A stretch of DNA of 64,000 bases, from NCBI GenBank assembly GCA_021014325.1, contig CM037473.1, positions 4,961,501 to 5,025,500 on the forward strand, in the 5' to 3' direction. A program made the position numbers and the translations under genes. The stretch comes from Plazaster borealis. Taxonomy: Eukaryota > Echinodermata > Asteroidea > Forcipulatida > Labidiasteridae. Positions 52,901-62,565 of the stretch are shown one piece after another (positions within the stretch are counted from its first letter, which is position 1; each line of letters opens with the position of its first letter). The notes below the pieces were generated by a model, which ran no database searches, was not told the origin of the DNA, and saw only the letters and a program-made list of their open reading frames with translations.

Positions 52901-55900
52901 TGTGATGGATAGTTTTGGATCGTATATGAAAACAAAAAATCTGATTCGAGAAATTGAAGTTGTACATTAAACGTATGAGCTATCCCCACCAACATGTAAA
53001 GAATATAGAAAGTACATTATTTTTTGAGATATAGCACCATGTCACGCTTTGGCCCCCTTATTTAAAGAAAGACCCATTAACGCTTGATATAAATATTGTA
53101 GCTTTTTTTGTATATTAATACAGACATTGGATAATCGATGCCTATACCCATTTTGGTCTGCCGTACATGCTGTACGACATCATTGCGATGTGCGAAGCAT
53201 TCAGACAGGAGGATCAGAAACTGAGGACGTCACCCTACATTAAAGTTGTTCTGGAGTTCCTCAAGGCCAACTGGCTGATGGTGCTCCATCATCTGGGCCT
53301 GGCATTTATATGCTTGCCCATTCTGCTGGTGAGTGTGCACTGTGTGTGAAATGAACCGTAGACTGTCCAGTAGAGGCGTTGGCCAAGTTTGCGCAGGACT
53401 ATCGTTAACCATAGTTCGACTAAGTTAGCCCGAACTCTGTCTAGTCGATGATAGTTGGACTACGCTAGTCGACTATTTGGAACCAACGTACCGCGCATAG
53501 TCGCATTGCTGGTTATCAGTGGTTGTTTTCATAGCACAGTGCAGAGAGGACCAGTTATCAGTTAATGATAGCGCACATTGAGTCGCCGGTCGCGTTGACA
53601 TGACATGACTAGAGTCGTTCGCACTTCAACTTCTGTGCTCATGCTCTACGTATGTCACTAAACAACCACTAGTTAACCATCGGTCCTTGCGCTAACTTGG
53701 CCCTGGGTGCAATTTCATAGAGCTGCTTAAAGGCACTGAACACGTATGGTAATTGTCAAAGACCAGTGTTCTCACTTGGTGTATCCCAACATATGCATAA
53801 AATAACAAGCCTGTGAAAATTTGGGCTCAATTGGTCATCCAAGTTGCAAGAAAGTGGTGATGAAAGAAAAAACACCCTTGTTGTACAAATTTGTGTGCTT
53901 TCAGATAGGAATAAAAGGCTTCTTGCAAGAAGTCTTTTATTATTTTAGTGAGAAATTACCTCTTTCTCAAAAACTACGTTACTTCAGAGAGAGTCGTTTC
54001 TCACAATGTTTTATACTATCAACAGCTCTCTGTTGCTCGTTACCAAGCCTTGGCATGCCCCTTGAAATGTTGCAATAGAAATTTACAATTTACCAGAGGT
54101 GCCCTTTACCAAAGAGCAAACGCTGTGGTGCCCTTGCCCTTATGAAAACAAAGCGTCAGGCCTGCAGTGCCTGCAGTGCCTGCAGTGCCTGCAGTTTTGC
54201 TTAGCAAACAAAACTTCAGCAAGATTTTCTGCTCCATGAAATTGTTCCCAAGTGTTAAGTGTATTTGCATTAGGGTTGTGCATCTGCAGTACATTTATTT
54301 TCCTAAACATGCTGAATGGTTAAACGGAACCGGTTTGTACCGATTCTAATCCGAACTATGAGCCGACCTGTGAAAGGAGCAAATGTCAACGCACTTTCCA
54401 GGACCAGTCACAAAACCACAAGCCAGTGTGGCAGCGCACAAAGCAAAATGTATAACAAATTGTAGGGGATGGAAAATAAGGTATTACATTTGTGGGGGAT
54501 TAAGATAAGACAGTTCCACCAACAAAAGGGATGTCAATCATTCTCCCTGGATAGCATCTGGTGGCTAACATTTTCAAGAAATAGAAGGTTTTATTTGTAT
54601 TTGTTTATTTTTGTTACTGTCTGCTTCGTTTAACTGTTTAGGCGATTTGGAAGTGGGTTTGGTTTATTTTACGGTTAAACGGTTAACCCTTTCATGCATC
54701 ATTTATTTTAATGATTTATTGATCATATGGACACATTAATTGTTTATTAGTTTTTTGCAAATGGCGACCCCCCCCCCCTAACAAAAGGGTCACAAAGCAC
54801 CCTCAAGAGTCCTCTTCTGAAAACTGTGTGGTCATGTGATCTTTTTTTCTTTTTTTACAACTATTTTACTGAAGGGATTTAAATCGGTTGCTAGCGATCG
54901 ATCGGCGCGTGAAAGAGTTAACCAGTTAAAATGTCCAAACCCTAGCATCTGAAAGTAAATGGTGTTTGTTTGCAATTAACGCCTGACTTTTTTTGGATGT
55001 GTTTTATTGCAGTTTTTCCGTAATGACAAAGGCGCCTTCTTTATCGGTTGTATGTTTGCAACTGAACTCAGCACTCCTTTTGTTAGCTTCAGGGCAGTGA
55101 TGAGAAAGGTAATAATAATAATAATAGCTAGTTCTTATACATGTAGCTCATTTTACAATAACCTATCAGTGCGCTTTACATTAGTGCCCTGGTAATTAGG
55201 CCAATAACATTCCTTTAGTCTTCTCAGCTCCCTGGGGAGTATACAGCCCCGAGCTGCTGTAGCGCTCTGAAGGCTTACACAAAATCAACCTCTACCCTCG
55301 CAGGTACCCATTTATACCCCTGGGTGAAGAGAAGCAATTACAGTAAAGTATCTTGCTCAAGAATAGAAGTGTCATGACCGGGATTAGAACCCACACCCCG
55401 ATGACTTAACCATCGGAACTTGAATTAGATGCTCTAAACCACTCGGCCACATGACGCCCTTTTGCTCAAAAGTATTCCAACTCTAACATTGAGGGTGGTT
55501 AGCATGTATTTTACTTGACTAAATATGTACAGAGACTTTGATATTGAGACATCAACAAAATCCTTAACTTTGTTTTTTTCTGATTAAAGTTGGTAATGGA
55601 ACTGTACCCTCAGATCAGGGATTAATGCTTCGTGCGAGGCGAATTTGCCGCCTGTGCTCTGTTTTTTGCTGTGAATGTTTCGCACAGCTCAACTCTTCTG
55701 AATTTGTGACGTCAGAGTTCGTATTGCATTCGCATTCTCAGGAAGTATGAACCAGACTTTAGTCTAACAATTTGTAATCGCGAACTACTGGATCAGCAAT
55801 AAATGTGGCGTGTCGTTGCATAGCAATTTCTGATGGTTGAGGCATCAGGGTGTGGGTTCGCCATACTTTTTTCTTAACTTGTGTCCTTGAGCAAGAAACT

Positions 55901-57605
55901 TAACTATAATTGCTTCTCTTCACCCAGGGGTAAATGGGTACCTGTGAGGGCAGAAATGGTTCTTGTGATTGATTTAGCTTGGTGCGCTGCATGTTTGGCA
56001 CCACAGGCTGTGTACTCCCAAGGGAGCTGAGATGGTTTTAAGGAATTAAATAAATGGCCCAATGACCAGGGGTAATAATGTTGGAACGCCATGAGCGTCA
56101 CTGAGTGACGGATTTGAGCACTATGTAAGAAGCCACTAGTAGTATTATTTGTTTTAATAATCAGCGTTTTAGAGAAATAGTTACTAGCTGTTCACTTAAG
56201 AATTGTTCATCTTGCTTTTATTGACAATAATCAATCTTTCAAGAGTGTACAAACCATACGTTTTCACAGGACCCCCCTCCCAACCTAAAAGTGTACAGCA
56301 GAAAATGTTGAATTCTGTCACGCTATTTTGTATAGACTGTGCAAGTCTTGCGCGTATTTGAACATTTTTGGGACCACTTTGTTCCCACGTACATTGCTTT
56401 AACGCGTGAAGGAAACAAACTCACACGCTTTAACGGGTCCCAATGTTCGAATACGCACAAGACTTACACAGTCTATTGCTGCGGTAAGCAGAGCCATGAA
56501 TTATGCTTGGCTGCGGGCGGGAAAATATGGCTAGATACGACCCATACAACGACTTGATTTCAAGGCTAGTTCTACTGTCGATTCATGCATGATAAGCTAC
56601 ATGTAGAGCCTGTATGATGTGCAATAAAATGGCAGGGAGTGAGGATGGCTGGGACTCGATTCTAATCTGCAACAAGTTGTACAAATCAATAATCGTATCT
56701 TACTGTGAGTTTACCCATCGATTACTGGCATGAGACATATTAACATAGTCAAAAAGGAACACACGGGCTGCAGACCCCCTCCCAAAGTGTACAGTTTGTA
56801 CACTCCTGAAAATGTTGATAGTTGTGAGCAGCCAGCCCCCTTAATCATTTAGAGACCATAGCGGCCTAAAACGGCTTTTACCGAAATGCCAATAGTGGCC
56901 ACAAACGGCCGCAAGATTTGACCTACTTGCGCTCAAACAAGAGCAACAGCAAGAGGTCAAAGAAAATGTATTGTGCTAAAAAGAATCTACAGGTCTAAAA
57001 CAAGCCGTATAATTGTGTATGTTATTAATTTTCCTGACATTTTTCCTGAAAATAAAGGAGTCAAAAAATCAAGAAGATAAGCAATGGGCGTATGGTGATG
57101 ATTATACAGAAATGAATGGTCTCTAAAGGGCTAATGGAGACAGTTTTAAACCACAATTGCTTCAAATCACATCTATGTACATGTACATAGTTCATGTGAA
57201 TTGCTCACAGATGTCTGTTTTGTTAATAACCCAGATTTTCATTTTCAGAAAAGTGTATTGAAATATTTCTCTTCTTCTTTCCAAAAACAGATCCAGTGGG
57301 ACAAGAAGCACCCAAGTTTATACCTTTTCGTCAGCCTGATGCTCTTAGTCACTTTCTTTGTGTTCCGCATCCTAAATTTCCCGTTTATGTATTGGATCTA
57401 CGGCCAAAGCGTGGGCCTTTCGGTGTGGCAGGTTCCCCCGACCTTAGCGCTAAAATGTAATCTCGCATCGGGACTCATGTTTCTCTTCCAGTGTTGGTGG
57501 TTTTACTTGATTCTTAAGGCCGGAAGCAGAATGCTCACGAAGAGGGCTGGTAAATCGACATCGGTTCAATCGATGAACAATGGAAGCGTCCATAAATCGA
57601 ATTGA
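37988..57605 (+). CDS. TLCD3A: TLC-domain protein of the TLCD3 (FAM57) type, five exons
   Basis: Exons 37988-38118, 43939-44025, 53124-53328, 55013-55108 and 57291-57605 join in frame (834 nt, 277 aa), all with GT-AG introns; intron 2 is 9.1 kb. Vertebrate TLCD3A is about 257 aa. TLC proteins are multi-pass membrane proteins; relatives include ceramide synthases, and the TLCD3 branch has been linked to ceramide metabolism at the ER or plasma membrane. Family marks are GLPYMLYDIIAM with Asp91, the adjacent histidines 128-129 in LMVLHHLGLA, GAFFIGCMFATELSTPFVS (exon 4), FRILNFPFMYWIYG and LSVWQVPP (exon 5). Hydrophobic segments lie in residues 2-20, about 47-66, 120-141, and three in exon 5. 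ATG 37988 was chosen (AAAATGG context); an in-frame ATG at 37964 in poor context would add 8 residues. A- versus B-type paralogy cannot be settled by eye. Confidence 0.9.
38611..38721. repeat. diverged copy of the 37-bp-arm hairpin family
   Basis: GTTCCGCTATGTTC and GACGATAGCGGAAC, with ACTCCTAC ends, correspond to the hairpin at 14784-14860 but with many mismatches. Confidence 0.6.
39720..39862. repeat. hairpin with tRNA-like arms
   Basis: AAATGATTTTGGGTTGAATA is mirrored by TTCAACCCCAAATCATTT. Each arm holds a B-box-like GGTTCAAATCCCGC or its complement. It looks like two opposed copies of a tRNA-derived repeat; compare 49378-49490. Confidence 0.6.
39890..40170 (+). repeat. tandem duplication of about 160 bp
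   Basis: TACATGTAGGC, CTCCGGTGGGGCGTG, TCAAATCATGCTGGCA and GTGCAAAATAAATACATGTT each occur twice in the same order (for example 39950 and 40093). Confidence 0.7.
40208..40675 (+). repeat. family Q element interrupted by a family D element
   Basis: Family Q sequence (CTGATACTTCACTGAGGCAA ... TTTGGTGCCCCTTC) is cut at 40277. It resumes at 40567 with GCCCTTGAAATGTTCC and ends with AAAACGAAACATCAGGCC. Confidence 0.7.
40278..40566. mobile_element. family D element with AGGGTTCTCCCC inverted ends
   Basis: AGGGTTCTCCCCAGGTTTTA left, GCATGGGGAGAACCCT right. Inside are AAACAAGGTCCTCGGAATGT and GCGCGTATCGGC. Other copies are at 43086, 43500 and 50006. Confidence 0.75.
41262..41345 (-). repeat. family H fragment
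   Basis: The minus strand reads GGGCTTGAATTTAACACTGG followed by ACCACAGGCCAAAGGCCAGT, matching the elements at 20679 and 25372. Confidence 0.55.
42022..42174. repeat. hairpin element (TLCD3 intron 1)
   Basis: Arms ACAAATATTGACTGCTTTTA / GAAGCAGTCAATATTTGT, continuing through CGTGCTATGGTTAAAACTA and its complement. The loop region contains TCTATTTTCCCAAAAATAGA. Confidence 0.8.
42636..42764. repeat. AAATTAGC-GGCTGC palindromic element, copy 1
   Basis: GAATTAGCTGCTGCGGCTGC left, GCCGCAGTCGCAGCTGCTAA right, and CCATAGCAACACCCTTAGCA inside. The second copy is at 46778-46894. Confidence 0.65.
42962..43330 (-). repeat. SINE-body fragment fused to a family D fragment
   Basis: 42962-43085 matches the SINE body at 32520-32660 (AACTGTCACCAGGGGCAC, GGTATCAT). 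From 43086 on it is family D in reverse (CCGATACGC ... AACATTCCGAGGACTTTGTT ... GTGGAGAACCCT). Confidence 0.6.
43500..43812 (+). repeat. family D element, left end missing
   Basis: GAAATTGAAACGAGGTCCTC, GCTAGCTTGTGCATCGGGGG and AGAAACCCTGCCC match 40278-40566. It lies about 125 bp before TLCD3 exon 2. Confidence 0.65.
44485..44856. repeat. family B palindromic element, copy 4
   Basis: TTAAAGGCATCGTACACGTT left, CCAAACGTGTACGATG right. First of three TTAA-ended elements in a row. Confidence 0.8.
44921..45264. repeat. TTTAAAGGGATGTTGCC palindromic element
   Basis: TTTAAAGGGATGTTGCCTTT left and GGCAACGTGTCCCTTTAAA right. The central pair is ACGGTCTGCCATTTTGTAGG / CCACAAAATGGCGGACCGTG. It shares its last TTTAAA with the next element. 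Confidence 0.8.
45259..45642. repeat. family B palindromic element, copy 5
   Basis: TTTAAAGGCAAAGTATACCT left, CCCTCCCTTTAA right, with TGAAAATTTCATTTCAAAAG inside. Confidence 0.75.
46194..46605. repeat. family B palindromic element, copy 6
   Basis: TTTAAAGGGAAGGTACATGG left, GGTATACTTTCCCTTTAAA right. It runs in the reverse orientation compared with copy 4. Confidence 0.8.
46778..46894. repeat. AAATTAGC-GGCTGC palindromic element, copy 2
   Basis: CAAATTAGCGGCTGGGGCTG left, CAACCGCAGCCGCCAATTTG right, with GTAGCAACACCCTTAGCAAC as in copy 1. Confidence 0.7.
46968..47600 (+). repeat. compound minisatellite of 15-bp and 22-bp units (TLCD3 intron 2)
   Basis: Two related units alternate irregularly: GACTACTGGCTACCT (15 bp) and GACTACTGGCTATTCCAGTC plus CT (22 bp), with occasional GACTAATGGCTACCT. 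Over 630 bp in total. Confidence 0.92.
48000..48130. repeat. family F palindromic element (AGGACTAGTCC)
   Basis: GGGTCGATTTCACAAAACTC at one end, TTTGTGAAATCGGCCCCTGG at the other, with several GGACTAGTCC motifs. Relative of 25706-25823. Confidence 0.75.
48306..48684. repeat. family A palindromic element, full length
   Basis: TTAAAGGCACTGTACATGTT left, CCAAACGTGTTCAGTGCCTT right, with AAAACTTCTGGCAAGAAGTT in the middle. Confidence 0.85.
49378..49490 (-). mobile_element. tRNA-like SINE head
   Basis: The minus strand reads ACATAGCTCAGCTTGTAGAG (A box) and later CACAGGTTCAAATCCTTTTC (B box). The spacing fits a tRNA but the acceptor stem does not pair, so it is a tRNA-derived repeat. GATTTGAACC at 39765 is related. 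Confidence 0.6.
50006..50428. mobile_element. family D element with a nested hairpin and an A tract
   Basis: AGGGTTCTCCCCAGGTTTTA left, TGGGAGAACCCT right. A hairpin of two arms (AGCCATTTTGAGATATGGTG / CACCATATCTCAAAAAGGCT) occupies 50169-50284. About 24 A residues follow at 50330. Confidence 0.8.
51500..51720. repeat. imperfect hairpin around a 'ccagatttcac' loop
   Basis: ACATGTTAGTGCATTGTTGC and GCAACAATGCATGAACAAAATGC-type sequence face each other around CGAGGTGAAATCTGG / CCAGATTTCACCAAG. Foldback of about 110-bp arms with gaps. Confidence 0.5.
52165..52318. mobile_element. family C palindromic MITE
   Basis: TGGGGGACTTTAGAGACGCT left, CGTTCTAAAGTCTCCCA right. Same GGTGGCAGCAGACTTACCAG arms as 19575-19733. 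Confidence 0.85.
52366..53075. mobile_element. 710-bp foldback ending 48 bp before TLCD3 exon 3
   Basis: The arms match over roughly 220 bp. GGGTCTTTCTTTAAATAAGG left, CCTTATTTAAAGAAAGACCC right. They continue through ATGTACTTTCTATATTCTTT, ATACGATCCAAAACTATCCA and GAGACACCGGAGTCTCAGTT, with their complements. The loop of about 250 bp contains a second diverged copy of the GACACC-GTCTC unit. Confidence 0.85.
53705..54252. repeat. mosaic: family P ends enclosing family A and family Q fragments
   Basis: GCAATTTCATAGAGCTGCTT at 53709 starts family P. Family A follows at 53728 (AAAGGCACTGAACACGTATG) and is broken at about 54046. Family Q fills 54047-54160. A CCTGCAGTG x4 repeat (54161-54195) leads back to family P (TTTTCTGCTCCATGAAATTG). 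Confidence 0.7.
55111..55460 (-). mobile_element. tRNA-derived SINE whose tail touches the TLCD3 exon 4 donor
   Basis: The (AAT)n tail begins 2 bp after the exon, just behind the donor GT. The body has TACCCATTTATACCCCTGGG and the head complement ends CCACTCGGCCACATGACGC. Reverse of 21444-21790. Confidence 0.8.
55808..56150 (+). mobile_element. tRNA-derived SINE, damaged head
   Basis: CATCAGGGTGTGGGTTCG, TTGCTTCTCTTCACCCAGGG and GGGAGCTGAGATGGTTTTAA. The A-box region is lost (CGTGTCGTTGCATAGC). Confidence 0.75.
56224..56860. repeat. AGTGTACAAA foldback with a hairpin inside
   Basis: Outer parts AAGAGTGTACAAACCATACG and CAGTTTGTACACTCCTGAAA are inverted relatives and match 20280-21060. Inside are GTGCAAGTCTTGCGCGTATT and AATACGCACAAGACTTACAC (arms of about 60 bp). 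Confidence 0.6.
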
Positions 57606-57631
57606 AAGTTTACAAGCAGTGTCTGTTTCTC

Positions 57632-57637
57632 ATTAAA
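57632..57637 (+). terminator. weak polyadenylation signal ATTAAA for the TLCD3-type gene
   Basis: The ATTAAA variant lies 27 bp after the stop codon. The true 3' end may lie further downstream. Confidence 0.25.
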
Positions 57638-58208
57638 AGGCTTTGGAGTGGAAAGGTGTTTGAAATATTCAAGTAACTCAAGGAACGCTTGCAGAAACAC
57701 TTTGCGGTTCTTGCAGAGGAGTGCTTTTGAAATAATTGTCACTGTGTTTTTGTGTTTTGAGCAGTTCTACTCATTAACACTGTGGACTTGTCACATAAGG
57801 GATCCGGGTGATGTGACAGGACGTCCGCGCTTGCGTTCGTGTACAAAACCAATGGGGGGGGGCACATGAGTCCAAACAATGGGAGAACAAAGAGAACTCC
57901 ACGACTTACTGGGTCGACAAACGTGTGTGTGTGTTTGCGCATCTTTCAGAAAGCTGAATCTTTACGCAGATCTTGAGTAAATCTTCAAGGAATATTGGAT
58001 GGATTTCTGAACGTATTGCAAACATCATTAAACCACTTGTGCTAGAAATAAGTCTGATTGAAGGGAGACCAGAGAGCTTTTAAAAGGGGCACTTTCAACA
58101 GCTTCAAAGATTACATCTGATGGTATGCGTCAAGTAGGAAGAAAACGCAATGCCCAACGTTGGAGTTTTTAAAATCCATTGCGAACACAGGGTCAGCCTT
58201 ACACTTGT

Positions 58209-58395
58209 ATTTCATAGAGCTGCTTAAAGCTCAAAAAGTAGCTAAGCACAACAAAATTATGCTTACCAGAATAAGGTTACCAGCCAACATAACATTCCTC
58301 ATGTGTAATCTGTGACTGGTATCCTGTTCATTTTTGCTTAGCAGGTAAAATGTTAAGCACTATTTGCTGCTTAAGCAGCTCTATGAAATTGGGCC
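58209..58395. repeat. family P palindromic element copy 5
   Basis: TATTTCATAGAGCTGCTTAA to AGCTCTATGAAATTGGGCCC. Confidence 0.8.
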
Positions 58396-58412
58396 CTGAG
58401 CTGCAAACAGAC

Positions 58413-58607
58413 CAGGGCCCAATTTTATAGAGCTGCTTAAGCACAAAAAGTAGCTAAGCACAACGAAATTATGCTTACCAGAATAAGGTTACCAGCCAAG
58501 ATACCATGTCCTATATACAATCTGTGACAGGTATCATGCTTACTTTTGCTTAGTAGACAATTTTTAAGCAGTATTTGTTGCTTAAGCATCTCTATGAAAT
58601 TGGGCCC
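58413..58607. repeat. family P palindromic element copy 6
   Basis: AGGGCCCAATTTTATAGAGC to CTCTATGAAATTGGGCCC. It is 17 bp from copy 5, in direct tandem. Confidence 0.8.
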
Positions 58608-59149
58608 ATAAGAACAAAGCTGACTTGAGTCATCGTTACTTTTAACCACGACGCATCAACACACAGTAAACTTTGACCAGTCGTTGAATTTTGTTGGTAC
58701 CAGCAAAGAACCTATTGCTCTATCTGTTGGGTTTTGTTGCTTCAGAAGGCCGTACAGTTGTTGTCAGATAGTGAATGAAATCAGCATGGCGTTTCACTCG
58801 TTTGAAATGCCTGAAGATAATTACGATTAACGTATTGGTTTGCTGATGAGATATAAGTGGAATTTACAAACTTGTGTCAAACATCATTTGGAGTCGAGTT
58901 GCTTATATGTAAAACAAAAATCATAGAGCAAGTCTCTTTGATAAGTGAGTGAGTGACACATATGATATTTTTTTATTAAAAACAATGTGTCCTCTGACAG
59001 CATGGTGAAACCAGAACATTAAGTTTCTGCCTGCCGGTTTGCGCAAGTGACGTGTTTTGCATAAATTTGAATGCGGACGTTGCAGGGTCACCGTCAGATC
59101 GCCTTTGAATTATGTGACCTTTGACATCATCCATCAACCAAATTTAGGC

Positions 59150-59860
59150 GTGGCACGTGTCGCTCGTGCGGTCTACTGCACTGGACTCAAGTTCTGGTGG
59201 CGAAGTCATCAGGATGTGGGATGGAATCTCGGTGTCGCAGTCTCAGCTATCCGGGTGACCAAATACGGTAGCATTAAGTCATGCTATGTCTGCGCATAGC
59301 AAGCGAAAGTAGTCCATTTTACTGGTGCCGTGCTAAGTCTTGTTGCCATACATGTACTACTCTCCAGCGGAGAGGTAGCTGTCATGGCGGCATCCGTCAT
59401 GTCCAAGAGCAGAAGTACGGGCGGTTAACGCGTGGATCGTTTTTGAGAATTTTTTGAGAAGAGCAAGAGTATCATTCTCTATTTAAACAGCGGGACATAT
59501 GCAGGAGGGTTCAGAAGAGGGTCATTCGTTGCCAATCCAAAAATTATACCACGACTATACAGCGTGCTGAAATGCCCGGCTACGTAATCCGGATAGCTGA
59601 GCACGCCAGATAGCTGAGACCGTGTGAACAACATGCTGAAATGCCTGGCTACGTCACCCGGATAGCTGAGCATATCCTGATAGCTGAGACCGTGACACCG
59701 GTCATGACACTTGTCTCCATCAACATTTTAACTATAATTGCTTCTCTTTACAGGTGAATGGGTACCTGTGAGGGCAGAGATGGTTCATGTGATTGATTTA
59801 GCTTGGTGCGCTACATTCTTGGTAGCTGTATAGAGATGGTTTTAACACACACACAAAAAA
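59150..59860 (+). mobile_element. tRNA-derived SINE split by a GGTGTC-ended DNA element
   Basis: The SINE head (GTGTCGCTCGTGCGGTCTAC, GGATGTGGGATGGAATCTC) stops at about 59230. It resumes at 59703 with GGTCATGACACTTGTC and continues to GAGATGGTTTTAA. Confidence 0.7.
59231..59702. mobile_element. DNA element with GGTGTC...TCTCAGCTATC inverted ends
   Basis: GGTGTCGCAGTCTCAGCTAT left, ATAGCTGAGACCGTGACACC right (19 of 21 with the next base). CCGGATAGCTGAGC occurs twice near the right end, once with CGTAAT and once with CGTCAC before it, an internal duplication of about 75 bp. Confidence 0.7.
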
Positions 59861-59867
59861 AAAAACG

Positions 59868-60370
59868 CGTTTAAAGTGGGGCTCCAAAGGTCAATTTAGT
59901 TTTGTGATGCACTCATTTTCCAATAGATATAGTCCTCATGAAAATGGAAGAAAAACATTACAAGTCTCTAACTTCACGTTAATACAGTATAATATGACAT
60001 TGTGTTTGACACCCTTCAAGTGAACTTTTTTTTCAAAATCCAAAATATTTGATTTCAAATATATGGTCTGTACATTTTTGTACAGAGAATTTGAGTGCTG
60101 AATTTTGATGATATTCAATCCAAACGGCATTGAAGTTGACCTCTTGACTGGCACTAAAACTCCACTCTGGAGTGTACAGACCCATTTGTTTTTGATGACC
60201 GATGACGTCACGTTTCAAATTTCGCTCTAAAAGAGTATCAAATACACCATTTTAACGTGATGTTAACAGAATTTTATTTTTTCCCCAACTTTCATGAGAA
60301 CTCTACCTACAGTGTATTGGATGAATGAGTGCATCACAAAACTCAATTTGACCTTGGAGCCCCTCTTTAA
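59868..60370. repeat. family N palindromic element, full length
   Basis: GTTTAAAGTGGGGCTCCAAA left, TTGGAGCCCCTCTTTAAACC right. The arms continue through TTTTGTGATGCACTCATT and its complement. The interior carries CGATGACGTCACGTTTCAAA. Truncated copy at 5694-6086. Confidence 0.8.
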
Positions 60371-61377
60371 ACCTCTCGGAGTCTGTGTCCTTGAAATATG
60401 TTTGTGTCGACACGACCTCCGGCGTTAAGTGGTTTGAAATTGATTTCATGAGATATGTACTCCACAAATTAATTTATTAATTGATGATGAAAACCACATC
60501 TAGCTCACTGAAGTCTACATGTAGGTACTTCATGGTCTTTAAAACACCACCGACTTTAATTGATATAAAGGAGTTTTTCAAGTGTAATGGAGATGCTGAA
60601 TATATTTAGTTAATTTGTAGGGTGTTGTACATCCCTCATTGGTGATAGCTTGAGAATTTTTGAAGAATTATGTAACATTTTATCAAGAAAAGTTTAAGTA
60701 TTTGTAAATTTTGTTTCTGTTTTTTTATCGTTTTTTTTTTTTTATAGCGGACCACATTACATTTATAAAAATGTTTGTATATTAGTTTGTTTTATATTAT
60801 AGTAGCATAGTAGCAGTCGATTGTCTCATCGTTCCCCAGAATAGACTGCAAGTCTCACACGTATTTGAACTTCCAGGACCATTGTGGTCCCAACCTTGTG
60901 GAGTTTTACGTAGGTGAGATGTTCTTTCGTCAATGATTAGGTGTTCGGGCAATCCGCCCGGAACACCTCTTGTTTTAGTTTAATATAGTTTATGACCATG
61001 AAAATTATATATGTTGTTGGGAATGTAATACTTAGTGATAACAAATTTGAAAGTAGTAAAATCAATTCAACAATATAACGGGCCTGGTATCATGAAGTAT
61101 GTAATTTGTAAGCAGACATTTTCTGCTTAAAGAGACATAAACGTTCTATTGTACAAACACTGCTTAGTGTAAGCAAAGCAAAATGCCGCTAATTTGCTGG
61201 CTGTTCTTGTAAGCAGATGAGTGACACAATCAGTAATGCAGGTCTAATGTGAACGCATGTAAACACACGCTGCCGAACCTTCTATGATTCACACACTTTT
61301 GCTCACAAAACTTTTTTTCTGCTTTAGTAAACACAAACATCTGTTTACTTGTAAACAGCTTTTAATGAAATTTGGAC

Positions 61378-61640
61378 CTCAATATTTTCATAAAGCTGGT
61401 AACCACAACTTGGAAGCACTGGACAAATATTTGCTTAGCAGAAACAGGTAACCAGCCAAAATGACATAAGGCTGCCAGTGAAGCTGTTCAGCAGAAAATG
61501 TTGCTAAGTTATTTGTAATGTTAAGCAAAATAATTATAGGGCACCAGTTAATACAAGTACGAATGACATGGTGTGTTTTGGCTGGTAACCTGTTTCTATT
61601 TTTTTTCTGTGCTAAGCAGCTTTATGAATTGGGTCCTGCT
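61378..61640. repeat. diverged family P-like palindrome
   Basis: CTCAATATTTTCATAAAGCT at one end, AGCAGCTTTATGAATTGGGT at the other. GGTAACCAGCCAAAATGACA and TTTTGGCTGGTAACC form an inner stem. Confidence 0.55.
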
Positions 61641-61649
61641 TAATAAATA

Positions 61650-61950
61650 ATATTAAACATTATAGTAAGCGTGTAAACAATGCATCGCCTAAAATGTGCA
61701 CTACACTGTATAAAACACAGGGCTGTGACTCCTAAAATGGCGCAACCAAGATTATTGTAACGTCACGATGACGTCAGGTGATCAGAAATGCCAGAGCTTG
61801 AGTCAGGTGGTCTTAACTGCTCCCCCATGACACACCAATCAAATTGCACGCAAAAATTAAGTAAGCGTGTATAACGCCTCGTCACCTAAAATGCGTACAC
61901 TGTATAACACACAGGGACATTGACTCCCAAAATGGCACAACCAAGATTAT
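61650..61950. repeat. tandem duplication of about 210 bp
   Basis: AGTAAGCGTGTA, AACACAGGG, TGACTCC and AAAATGGCGCAACCAAGATT (or AAAATGGCACAACCAAGATT) occur twice in order. The repeat is interrupted by a SINE-head fragment at about 61780-61840 (CCAGAGCTTGAGTCAGGTGG). Confidence 0.6.
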
Positions 61951-62565
61951 AGTGATGATGATGTCAAGTGATTTGGGTCAATAAGATGATTCATGATCAT
62001 TATTTATTTGTCATTATTATTTTTTAAAGTATTATTTTTTATTTTTTTATTTTTTTTATTTTCTGGAATTTCTTCAATCAGTAAAATGCACTAATGTAGT
62101 TTGTGCATGGGAGAATCCTGAGATACTTAGTGTACATACGTGAAGCAGCAAATTTTTAACACGAGCCAACGGTGTGCCTTGTCTTAGGCATCTTGATGGA
62201 GAAAAAAAAAATGCTTTAGAAAGCTCATTTTAGATTTTTACGGTTCTGTACATTTTCTGGCAACAAGAATCATTTAAATATTCTTGAATCAATGGAAGTG
62301 AGAGAAATCAAATATGTCCGCTACAACGTCGTTCTTTATGCCTGACACTTACAGTTGTTACTAGCCTTGAGTTCAGCTGCAAGCAGAAAAACAAAGACTT
62401 TACTTTCAAAACACATTTGTACCAAAATATTTTTCTAAACATTCTAATAAAGATCAGAAATTAAAATTATAAAGTTGCCTTTGTTTTGCTGACAGCTTTT
62501 AGAAGAGAGAGAGAAAAACTTTCAATTTTTGAAAGGGATGGTCTAAGATTGGTTCTTGAAGGTCT

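Noticed and set aside
57250..57290. Alternative acceptor attttcag for the last TLCD3 exon
   Set aside because: It would add about 14 poorly conserved residues; the acceptor at 57289-57290 gives the expected family alignment (IQWDKKH after VMRK).
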